Assembly: GCF_000721265.1 (NCBI RefSeq)
Contig: NZ_JOFZ01000003.1
Span: 382,043-446,042, forward strand
Length of the DNA stretch: 64,000 bases
Reading direction: 5' to 3'
Source of the DNA: Streptomyces sp. NRRL F-5126
GTDB lineage: Bacteria; Actinomycetota; Actinomycetes; Streptomycetales; Streptomycetaceae
Shown: one piece after another, positions 34,147 through 41,657 of the stretch
Numbering within the stretch: the stretch's first letter is position 1
How the letters are laid out: each line of letters opens with the position of its first letter
The notes under the pieces: generated by a model
Told to the model about the DNA's origin: nothing
Databases searched by the model: none
The model's input: only the letters and a program-made list of their open reading frames with translations
Program-made: the position numbers and the translations under genes

Positions 34147-35045
34147 CAGTCGGCCTCCCTGAACGCACGGACGAGGTAGGAGACGATGACCCCGAACGCG
34201 AGGATGAAGATGACGACCGCGAGGGCGGATCCGTAGCCGAGGCGCAGGGACTGGAACGCGGTGGAGTACATGTAGGTGCTGAGCAGTTCGGAGGAGTGGT
34301 AGGGCCCGCCGCGTGTCAGGGCCCACACCACGTCGAAGGAGCGCAGCGAGTCGATGACGATGACCGAGATCACGACCGCGTTGACGCTGCTGAGCTGCGG
34401 CAGTGTGACGTACCTGAACTGCTGGCCCCGGCTCGCCCCGTCGACCTTGGCGGCCTCGTACAGCATGGGGTCGATGCCCTTGAGGCCGGCCAGGTACAGC
34501 ACCATCACATAGCCGATCTCGCGCCACAGGGCGGGGACGATGACCGCGTACAGGGCAGTGGACTGGTCGGCGAGCCAGGGGTGCGCCCAGCTGCCGAGAC
34601 CGAGGCCCCTGAGCGTCTGGTTGATCAGGCCGTCGGGCTGGTACATGGCCTGCCACACGAGGGCGGTGGCGACCAGCGAGAAGACGACGGGCAGGAACAG
34701 CGCGGCGCGGTAGAACCCGATGCCGCGGCGCTCCTGCTGGAGCAGGAGGGCCGCGCCGAGGCCGAGGACGATCGACAGGCCGCCGAAGAGCACCAGCCAC
34801 AGGACGGTGTCGAGGAACGCCTTGCCGAAGACGCCGTCGCCGAACATCTCCCGGTAGTTGCCGAGTCCGACGAACGTCGGCGCCGACACACCGTTCCAGT
34901 CGGTGAGCGACAGGTAGAAGCCCTGGATCGCAGGCCAGAAGACGAAGAACCCCTCGGCGAGCAGCGGGAGCAGGACGAACGCCAGCACGACGGGCGGGAC
35001 CCGGGTGGCCCGCCTGCGCCGCGCCGGTGCGGTGATGACCGCCAT
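34146..35045 (-). CDS. Sugar ABC transporter permease (MalF type)
   Basis: A 299-residue permease with six helices, SLTDWNGVSAPTFVGLGNY (MalF/UgpA signature) and the EAA loop MLYEAAKVDGASRGQQFRYV. ATG 35045 lies 1 nt after the binding-protein stop codon. It forms a transport unit with the binding protein and the MalG-type permease. Confidence 0.93.
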   Translation of the reverse strand: MAVITAPARRRRATRVPPVVLAFVLLPLLAEGFFVFWPAIQGFYLSLTDWNGVSAPTFVGLGNYREMFGDGVFGKAFLDTVLWLVLFGGLSIVLGLGAALLLQQERRGIGFYRAALFLPVVFSLVATALVWQAMYQPDGLINQTLRGLGLGSWAHPWLADQSTALYAVIVPALWREIGYVMVLYLAGLKGIDPMLYEAAKVDGASRGQQFRYVTLPQLSSVNAVVISVIVIDSLRSFDVVWALTRGGPYHSSELLSTYMYSTAFQSLRLGYGSALAVVIFILAFGVIVSYLVRAFREAD

Positions 35046-35046
35046 C

Positions 35047-36339
35047 TCACTGGCTCCAGATCTTCTGCGCGTCGCGCTGCCAGGTGGTCAGGATGGACGC
35101 GATGTCCTTGGGCTTGGAGAGGAAGTGGGTCAGTGCCGTGTCGGCCGAGGGCTGGAGCGCGTCGCTGGAGTCGCGGTTGAAGAACTGCGTGACGTCAGCG
35201 GCGTTCTCGATGAGGGCGCGGCCCTTCTTCACGAGCGGGGTGCCGGAGTCCTTGGCCTTGGGGTTGACGGGTATGGAGGTGCCGGACGACCCCTTGAGGT
35301 AGATCTCCTGCGCCTCGACGGTGGCGAGGTAGGACATGAAGTCCTTGACCTGGCCGGCGTGCGGGGTATGGGCGCTCGCGAAGTAGCCGTCGGTGGGGCC
35401 CTCTTCGGCTGCCGGCACCTTGGGGTCGATGATCGGGAAGCGGAAGAAGTCGATGTCGTCGAGTGCGTCCTTGGGCGCGGCGTCGGCGAAGAACGTCCCG
35501 ATCAGCATCATGCCGGTACGGCCCTGCAGCAGGGCTGTCGTGGCGTCCTGGAAGGCCAGCGCGGTGCCGTTGGGGTCGAAGTACGGCAGCGCCTCGCTCC
35601 AGCGGTCGAAGACCTTGTGCACCTGGGGATCGTCGAAGCGGTGCTTGCCGGCGAGCAGGTCGCGGTGGTACTGGGCCCCGTTGATGCGGATGTTGAGGTA
35701 GTCGAACCAGGAAGAGGCCACCCAGGTCGTCCCGTTGCCCGCGCCGAGGCCGATGGGGGCCACCTTGTGGCCCTTGATGGCCTCGCACACCTGGAGGAAC
35801 TCGTCCCAGGTCTTCGGCTCCTTCACGCCCCACTTCCTGAAGTGGGACTTCCGGTAGAACACACCCCACCAGTAGTAGTCGGTGGGTACGAACACCTTCT
35901 TGCCCTGCGAGTCGGTGCACAGCTTCTTCTGCGCGTCCGAGTACGTCGACAGGTCGGGGCCGCTCCAGATGTCGCTGATGTCGAGCAGCAGCCCCTGCTT
36001 GGCGTAGGTGTCGGCGACGGACCCCGGGTACCAGGTGAGCACGTCCGGCGGGTTGGCGGACGTCAGGTAGGTGGGCAGCTGCGTGCGGAAGGTCTCGGAG
36101 GCGACGGTGTTCAGCTCGGCCCCGGGGCCGCCCTTCTTGCCGTAGGCGGCGACCAGCTTCTGCATCGCGCTCTTGGCCTGCGGCGAGGAGAGGTTGGACT
36201 GGAGCGTCACCGGGCCCTTGGCGGACTGCCCCTTGCCGCCGCCCGAGCTGGACGTGACGCATCCGCTCAGCAGTGCGGTGGCGGTGACCGCGCCGGCGCC
36301 CGCGAGGAACGTGCGGCGGCTGGGTGGTGTGGCGATCAT
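35047..36339 (-). CDS. Sugar-binding lipoprotein of an ABC importer
   Basis: A 430-residue family-1-type binding protein. A twin-arginine motif (SRRTFLAG) and lipobox LLSGC (Cys27) predict Tat export and lipidation. The body has DVLTWYPGSVADTYAKQGLL, PKTWDEFLQVCEAIKG and GRTGMMLIGTFFAD as in extracellular solute-binding proteins. It heads the alpha-galactoside uptake and degradation operon and is preceded by the shared ATTACTAAT promoter. The likely ligands are alpha-galactosides, judging from neighbours. Confidence 0.93.
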   Translation of the reverse strand: MIATPPSRRTFLAGAGAVTATALLSGCVTSSSGGGKGQSAKGPVTLQSNLSSPQAKSAMQKLVAAYGKKGGPGAELNTVASETFRTQLPTYLTSANPPDVLTWYPGSVADTYAKQGLLLDISDIWSGPDLSTYSDAQKKLCTDSQGKKVFVPTDYYWWGVFYRKSHFRKWGVKEPKTWDEFLQVCEAIKGHKVAPIGLGAGNGTTWVASSWFDYLNIRINGAQYHRDLLAGKHRFDDPQVHKVFDRWSEALPYFDPNGTALAFQDATTALLQGRTGMMLIGTFFADAAPKDALDDIDFFRFPIIDPKVPAAEEGPTDGYFASAHTPHAGQVKDFMSYLATVEAQEIYLKGSSGTSIPVNPKAKDSGTPLVKKGRALIENAADVTQFFNRDSSDALQPSADTALTHFLSKPKDIASILTTWQRDAQKIWSQ

Positions 36340-36411
36340 GGCTGACTCCCTTGGTAACCGCGGAAGGCGGCCCGGCCCCCTGGCGACCGGGCCCCTTCGT
36401 GCGGCTGGTAC

Positions 36412-36456
36412 AGACTCGCGTGGTGACGCGGCAGCGTCAAGATTAATTACTAATTT
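36412..36456 (-). promoter_or_regulatory. Promoter and operator of the galactoside operon
   Basis: On the minus strand, ATTAGTAAT (36454-36446) lies just upstream of TTGACG (36440-36435, -35-like), then 17 nt and GAGTCT (36417-36412, weak -10). The 19-nt block 36436-36454 matches the block upstream of the GH27 gene at 17 of 19 positions. Such an AT-rich palindrome in this background suggests an operator abutting the -35. Confidence 0.6.
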
Positions 36457-36483
36457 ACTTCTTGAATGGCCGGACGAATCCGG

Positions 36484-38622
36484 TCAGAGCGTGGCTCGGT
36501 GGACGCGTCCCGCCACCCCGCGGAATACCGCGAGCACCGTGCCGTCCGGGTCCGCGGCCAGTCCGAGCGCCCCGTCGAACACGCCGCTCGCCCAGGCGGA
36601 GTTCTTCGTCCACCCGCCCCAACTACCTTTCCCGGAGGCTGTGTAGTCGCGCTCCCAGAGCGTGTAGTCGCTTGCCCGCACGTACATCCGGACGGTGCCG
36701 CCCGAGGCGACGAGGGCCGGGGGGCCGCTGACCGTGCCACCGAGCGACGTCCAGGACGACCAGGTGCCCGACGCGTCGCGCACCCGTTCCCAGACCGCGT
36801 CGTCGTTGGTGCGCACGGCGAGGTGGGTACGTCCGGTGGCGTCGGTCACGGCCGCGGGGCGGCCGGTCACGGTGAGGCCGGACGGGGCGCCCACCGGGGT
36901 CCAGCCACCGGACGGCCCCCTGCTGACCACCGAGCCGTCGCGGGACGTCGCGAAGAGCGTCCAGTCGCCCGGGCCCCTGAAGGCGACGGCCGGGTCGCTC
37001 GCGAGGCTGCCGCCGAGCCGCAGCCACCTGCCCCAGTGCCCGCCCTGGCGTACGCGGTGGTAGGCGGCGCCGTCCGTGCCGCGTACGAAGACGTCGATGC
37101 GGCCGCCGGCGGAGCCGTAGGCGGCGGGCGCCCCCGCGATGCGGCCGCGCACGGGGCCACCCAGGTCGGTCGTGTGCGTCTGCCGGGCACCGTCGCGGCC
37201 GCTCTGCTCGCGCAGCGAGCCGTCGGCGCCGCGGGTGAACGCGGTCAGCTCCCCGTGCCGGGACACGAGCGCGGGGTCGGCCGTCGAGGACGTGCCGAGG
37301 GCGGTGCCCGGCGCGGCGTCGGTGCCTGACAGCTTGAGGAAGGCCGTGCCGTGTGCGGGCACCGTCACGGTGTACGAGCCGGTGCGGGTGCCGCGATCGG
37401 CCCGCGCTCGCAGGTCGCGCACGGCCACCCGGCCGGTCAGCCCCGCGTCGGCGAAGGCGACCGTGCGCCGCGCCGGCGCGTCCGAGCGGTTGAGCAGGAC
37501 CACCGCCCGCTTGCCGCGGCCGCTGAGGACCTTGCTGTACACGTCGCCCGTGGCATCGGTCGCGATCCTGACGCCCTGGATGTCGAGGGGGTCCTGGTCG
37601 ACCGCGATGATCTCCGGGTCGGTCAGTGTGTCGATCATCGATTGCGGCAGCTTGCGCGGATCGGAGCCGATGACGAGCGGGGAGGCCATCTCGGCCCACA
37701 TCACCAGCTGGGTGGTGGACTCCTCCTGGTTCAGCTCGTAGGAGCCGTCGGCCAGCCGGCGCATCGGGACGAGGTAGTCCGGGTCGTTGTAGTGGCCGGG
37801 GCGCTCGGCCTCGGGGTGCGCGGCGTTGGCATCCATGTTGCGCAGGATGTCCGGCCACTCCCCCGCCGTCGGACTGCCCCAGGCGATGTCGGTGTCGGTG
37901 CGCCAGGATGTCGCGAGCGACGGCCCGTAGGCGTAGGCGTTGTGGGCGTCCTGCGCCGGGGTGTGGGGAACGCCCCAGTCGTCGGTCAGCGGGTTGCACA
38001 GGTTGAGCAGCATCGGCCGGCCGGTCGCGGCGACGGCGTCGCTGAACTTCTTGAAGTCCGTGGCGGGGTCGGCCTTCTCGGCGATGCCGCAGAGGAAGTC
38101 GACCTTGATCGCGTCGACCTTCCAGCGGGCGAACTGCTCGGCGTCCTGCCGGTAGTGGCCGCCGCTGCCGAGACCGCAGCTCTTGCCGCCGTCGTAGTCG
38201 CCTGCGTCGGTGTAGATGCCGGCCTTGAGGCCGCGCTCGTGCAGCCAGTCGACGAGCGCGGGTATGCCGGAGGGGAAGCGCTCCGCGTTGGCCACCAGGT
38301 TGCCGTCGCTGTCGCGCGGCACGTCGGCCTGCCAGCCGCCGTCCAGCCACACGATGTCGTAACCGGCCTTCTTCAAGCCGCTCTTGACAAGGTAGTCGGC
38401 GACGCCCTTGACCTGGTCCTCGGTCGGCGCGCCGAGTCCGTAGTAGGTGTTCCAGCCCATGTAGGGGGTGCCGGCGTGCGCGACGGTCGCGGACGCCGGT
38501 TGGGCGGCGTGCGCCGGTTGGGCGGCGTGCGCCGCGGGCACCGCCACCGCGGCGAGTACGGCGGCCCCGAGCGCCGCCGCGGCACGCCGGGCGCGCGGTG
38601 CCCCTGCACGTGGGGAAGTCAC
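36484..38622 (-). CDS. Secreted GH27 alpha-galactosidase with C-terminal PLL-like propeller
   Basis: A 712-residue secreted enzyme. The signal peptide (about 1-34) ends at AHA-A, with a short AQPAHAAQPA linker. The GH27 barrel shows GTPYMGWNTYYGLG, IVWLDGGWQ, nucleophile D175 in DAIKVDFLCG and acid/base candidate D245 in SWRTDTDI. A beta-domain reaches about 435. From about 445 to 712 come repeated units (SDPAVAFRGPGDWTLFATSR, GTWSSWTSLGGTVSGPPALV) typical of PLL/tachylectin-like sugar-binding propellers. GTG 38622 is chosen because GGGAGA lies 6 nt upstream. It shares its promoter motif with the galactoside importer. Confidence 0.9.
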   Translation of the reverse strand: MTSPRAGAPRARRAAAALGAAVLAAVAVPAAHAAQPAHAAQPASATVAHAGTPYMGWNTYYGLGAPTEDQVKGVADYLVKSGLKKAGYDIVWLDGGWQADVPRDSDGNLVANAERFPSGIPALVDWLHERGLKAGIYTDAGDYDGGKSCGLGSGGHYRQDAEQFARWKVDAIKVDFLCGIAEKADPATDFKKFSDAVAATGRPMLLNLCNPLTDDWGVPHTPAQDAHNAYAYGPSLATSWRTDTDIAWGSPTAGEWPDILRNMDANAAHPEAERPGHYNDPDYLVPMRRLADGSYELNQEESTTQLVMWAEMASPLVIGSDPRKLPQSMIDTLTDPEIIAVDQDPLDIQGVRIATDATGDVYSKVLSGRGKRAVVLLNRSDAPARRTVAFADAGLTGRVAVRDLRARADRGTRTGSYTVTVPAHGTAFLKLSGTDAAPGTALGTSSTADPALVSRHGELTAFTRGADGSLREQSGRDGARQTHTTDLGGPVRGRIAGAPAAYGSAGGRIDVFVRGTDGAAYHRVRQGGHWGRWLRLGGSLASDPAVAFRGPGDWTLFATSRDGSVVSRGPSGGWTPVGAPSGLTVTGRPAAVTDATGRTHLAVRTNDDAVWERVRDASGTWSSWTSLGGTVSGPPALVASGGTVRMYVRASDYTLWERDYTASGKGSWGGWTKNSAWASGVFDGALGLAADPDGTVLAVFRGVAGRVHRATL

Positions 38623-38690
38623 GTTGGTTCTCCCGATGTTCGAAGGGACGGGAACGCCCGCCGAACCGGTCGGCCGCGGCGTCGGCATGA

Positions 38691-38737
38691 AGACTGTGAC
38701 CGGCGCCCGCGCACTGTCAACGTTAATTACTAATAAA
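38691..38737 (-). promoter_or_regulatory. Promoter and operator of the GH27 gene
   Basis: Minus strand: TTTATTAGTAATTAACG leads into TTGACA (38720-38715), then 18 nt and CAGTCT (38696-38691). The block 38716-38734 repeats the importer promoter block (GTCAAnnTTAATTACTAAT on the plus strand). The same operator/-35 geometry in both promoters argues for common regulation. Confidence 0.6.
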
Positions 38738-38767
38738 CTAAAATTAGGGTGCTCCGAGGTGCTGTCC

Positions 38768-40285
38768 TTACCGTGCCGCGGCCGGCCGCTGCGCCGTGCG
38801 GATCATCGACCAGGACACCGGCGGCAGAAGCACGGTCAGGCCGCCGGGCTCGGTGAAGTGGGCCGTTGAGCCGCGCGGTTCGACGAGGTGCGGCGCGTTT
38901 CGCGAGTTCGTCGCGCGCAGGTCCCGGCCGCCGAGGACGACGTGTTCGACGACGTCGTGCCCGCCTTCGGCCATGCGCAGCCGCAGGGTGGCCGGCTGCC
39001 GCTCGTCCCGGTTGACGGCGAGGATCGTGGTCCCGCCGGTCTCGGGATCACGGGTGGCGGCGACGTCGACCGCGGCCACGTCGCCGATCGTGGGCGAGTG
39101 CAGCGCCGGTGAGACCGGCTCGACCCGCAGGACCTCGCCCCTGGCGTGCCGTGCGGTGAGGGCGAAGGGGTGGAACACGGTCTGGCGCCACGCCCCTGCC
39201 CCCGGCTCGGTCCTGATGGGCGCGATGACGTTGACGAGCTGGGCGAGGCAGGCGATGGCCACCCGGTCGCTGTGGCGCAACAGGCTCATCAGCAGGTTGC
39301 CGACCACGACCGCGTCCTCGGCGGTGTACTCCTCCTCGATCAGCCGCGGCGCGCGTGCCCACCGCGGGGCGTCCTCGCCGGCGGACCGGCTCTCGTGCCA
39401 CACGTTCCACTCGTCGAACGACAGGGTCAGCCTGCGCGGGGAGCGCCGCTTGGCGGCGATGTGGTCGCAGGTCGCGACGACCCCGTCGATGAAGGAGTCC
39501 ATCAGCTGCGCCGAGGCCAGGAAGCCGGTGCGGTCGTCGCCGTGCTGCTCGAAGTAGGCGTGCAGGGAGATGTGGTCGACGACGTCGTACGCCTCGTCGA
39601 GCACCTGGGCCTCCCAGCTCCCGAAGGTCTCCATCCGCTCGTTGGAACTGCCGCAGGCGACGAGTTCGATGTCCGGGTCGATACGCCGCATGGCCTTCGC
39701 CGTCTCGGCGGCGAGCCTGCCGTACTCGGTGGCCGTCTTGTGCCCGATCTGCCAGGGGCCGTCCATCTCGTTGCCCAGGCACCAGGTGCGGATGCGGTGC
39801 GGCTCACGCACCCCGTGGGCGATGCGCAGATCGGACCAGCGCGTCCCACCGGGGAAGTTGGCGTACTCCAGGAGGTTGCAGGCGTCCTCGACGCCGCGGG
39901 TGCCGAGGTTGACCGCCATGAGGGGTTCGACTCCGGCACGGCGGGCCCAGGCCATGAACTCGTTGAGGCCGAAGGTGTTCGGCTCGATGGACCGCCACGC
40001 CAGGTCGAGCGTCTTCGGGCGCTCGGCGCGCGGGCCGACGCCGTCCTCCCAGCGGTAGCCGGAGACGAAGTTGCCGCCCGGGTAGCGCACGGCGCTGACG
40101 CCGAGCTCACGCGTCAGTTCGATGACGTCATGCCGCAGGCCGTCGGCGTCGGCCCGCGGGTGGCCCGGCTCGTGGATACCGCCGTGCACGCAGCGGCCCA
40201 TGTGCTCGACGAACGACCCGAACAGACGCGGCGGCACCGGGGCGATGGTGAAGGCGGGGTCGAGGGTTGCGGTACAGGTGAACAC
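38768..40285 (-). CDS. Intracellular alpha-L-arabinofuranosidase, GH51
   Basis: A 505-residue GH51 enzyme without a signal peptide that removes terminal arabinofuranose from imported oligosaccharides. Motifs: FGSFVEHMGRCVHGGIHEPG, RYPGGNFVSGYRWEDGVGP, acid/base E173 in CLGNEMDGPWQ, and nucleophile E292 in LSFDEWNVWH. The C-terminal beta-sandwich is complete. GTG 40285 has GGAGA close upstream. It lies 64 nt downstream of the LacI regulator gene in the same direction, so the two may be co-transcribed. Confidence 0.95.
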   Translation of the reverse strand: MFTCTATLDPAFTIAPVPPRLFGSFVEHMGRCVHGGIHEPGHPRADADGLRHDVIELTRELGVSAVRYPGGNFVSGYRWEDGVGPRAERPKTLDLAWRSIEPNTFGLNEFMAWARRAGVEPLMAVNLGTRGVEDACNLLEYANFPGGTRWSDLRIAHGVREPHRIRTWCLGNEMDGPWQIGHKTATEYGRLAAETAKAMRRIDPDIELVACGSSNERMETFGSWEAQVLDEAYDVVDHISLHAYFEQHGDDRTGFLASAQLMDSFIDGVVATCDHIAAKRRSPRRLTLSFDEWNVWHESRSAGEDAPRWARAPRLIEEEYTAEDAVVVGNLLMSLLRHSDRVAIACLAQLVNVIAPIRTEPGAGAWRQTVFHPFALTARHARGEVLRVEPVSPALHSPTIGDVAAVDVAATRDPETGGTTILAVNRDERQPATLRLRMAEGGHDVVEHVVLGGRDLRATNSRNAPHLVEPRGSTAHFTEPGGLTVLLPPVSWSMIRTAQRPAAAR

Positions 40286-40349
40286 GCCTGTCTCCGAGTT
40301 CGTCGCGGAAATACGGGCGGGGCGGCGCGGGTCGGGTACGAGTGGCGCC

Positions 40350-41378
40350 TCAGCCGTGGTGGCTGCCGCAGGACTCGCGCACGACGAGTTCGAACGGCAG
40401 GACGCTGTGGAGGGGGTCGGGTGCCGCGCCGTCGAGGAGCGCGAACAGGACGGCAGCGGCCCTGCGGCCGAGCGCCTGCGCCGGCACGTGGACGGTGGTG
40501 ATGCCGGGGGTGGTCAGCCGGGAGACGCCGAAGTCGTCGTAGCCGGCCAGTGCGATGTCCTCGGGGACACGCAGCCCGCGCGAGCGGATCTCCAGCATGG
40601 CGCCATAGGCCATCTCGTCGTTCGCGGCGAAGATCGCCTGGAGGTCGGCCATGCTGTCCAGCACCTGCCGCGCGGCCGCGCGGCCCGACTCCTCGCTGAA
40701 GTCGCCCGCGGCGAGTGTGTGGGTGCAAGGCCTGCCCGAGTCGGCCAGGGCGCCGCGGAAGCCCTCGTACCGGTCCACGGCCGTCTGGTGGTCGAGCGGC
40801 CCACTGATGTGCGCGATGCGGGTCAGGCCGTGGTCCTCCACGAGGTGGCGGGTGACGGCGGCGGCGCCGGCGATCTCGTCGGTGCCTACGCTCGCCGCGT
40901 GCCGCAGGTGCGCGAACCGCCCGACGAGCACCACCGGCAGGGTGGAGTCCGCCATGCGCTTCACATTCGGGTCGCTGATCGAGGCCGAGGCGACGATCGC
41001 GCCCGAGGCGGCCTGCGAGCGCAGCACGCGTTCGTAGGCGGCCACGCCGTGCGTCTCGTCGGGGTTGGTCGACACCACCAGCGCCGCGTCACGCGCGTTG
41101 GCCTCTTCGGTGACGCCCACCAGCAGGTGCATGAAGTAGGGATGGCCGAAGACGTGCCGGCCGGTCTGCGGGACGACGAGGGCGATGGAGGTCGATCGCC
41201 CGGCGCGCAGCGCCCTGCCGGCGGAGTTCGGGACGTAGCCGAGCCGTGCCGCGGCGGCCCGTACGGCCCGCTTCGTCGGCTCGCTGATGCGCGGGTGGTC
41301 CGACAGGGCCATGGACACCGCGCTCTGCGAGATGCCGACGGACGTGGCGACATCCCTGAGCGTGACGCTGTTCGGCAT
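40350..41378 (-). CDS. LacI-family regulator of arabinofuranosidase genes
   Basis: A 342-residue repressor. The helix-turn-helix is VTLRDVATSVGISQSAVSMA with the hinge LGYVPNSAGRALRAGRS; the ligand domain has GRHVFGHPYFMHLLVG, AIFAANDEMAYGAM and IALAGYDDFGVSRLTTPGIT. ATG 41378 follows a GGGAAGGGG ribosome site and gives the family-typical N-terminus. It diverges from a secreted GH54 arabinofuranosidase gene across a LacI-type palindrome and precedes GH51, so control of arabinose-containing glycan use is inferred. Confidence 0.92.
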   Translation of the reverse strand: MPNSVTLRDVATSVGISQSAVSMALSDHPRISEPTKRAVRAAAARLGYVPNSAGRALRAGRSTSIALVVPQTGRHVFGHPYFMHLLVGVTEEANARDAALVVSTNPDETHGVAAYERVLRSQAASGAIVASASISDPNVKRMADSTLPVVLVGRFAHLRHAASVGTDEIAGAAAVTRHLVEDHGLTRIAHISGPLDHQTAVDRYEGFRGALADSGRPCTHTLAAGDFSEESGRAAARQVLDSMADLQAIFAANDEMAYGAMLEIRSRGLRVPEDIALAGYDDFGVSRLTTPGITTVHVPAQALGRRAAAVLFALLDGAAPDPLHSVLPFELVVRESCGSHHG

Positions 41379-41411
41379 GCCGCGGCCCCTTCCCGGGTTG
41401 TCACTCAAGGT

Positions 41412-41427
41412 GCTTCAACGTTTCAGC
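41412..41427. promoter_or_regulatory. LacI-type operator between lacI and the GH54 gene
   Basis: GCTTCAACGTTTCAGC is symmetric at 12 of 16 positions around a central CG (compare TGAAACGTTTCA sites of LacI-family regulators). It lies 34 nt upstream of the LacI ATG and upstream of the GH54 promoter. Confidence 0.65.
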
Positions 41428-41510
41428 ACACTGGACGCTAGGCCCAGTCGATCGACGCGTCAAGTATTCGAAATCCCTTGCATCCAGGCTTGTTTGACGC
41501 CATTGGAGGG

Positions 41511-41539
41511 TTGACGGCCGCGCGCCGCACCTCTAGCTT
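41511..41539 (+). promoter_or_regulatory. Sigma-70-type promoter for the GH54 gene
   Basis: TTGACG (41511-41516), a 17-nt spacer and TAGCTT (41534-41539) give a near-consensus actinomycete vegetative promoter, leaving a leader of roughly 110 nt before ATG 41658. Confidence 0.65.
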
Positions 41540-41657
41540 CAATGCTGCTGAATCGTATGAGCAGTGGCCTGGTGCCGACCGCGGCACCGGCCGCGCGCCC
41601 CTCGCTCGCCCGTACGGCGAGGACCGCCCGAACTCCCCCACGGAGAAGAGGCCGACG

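Noticed and set aside
38623..38688. 22-residue N-terminal extension of the GH27 enzyme
   Set aside because: GTG 38622 has a good SD and starts a typical signal peptide; the extension has no support.
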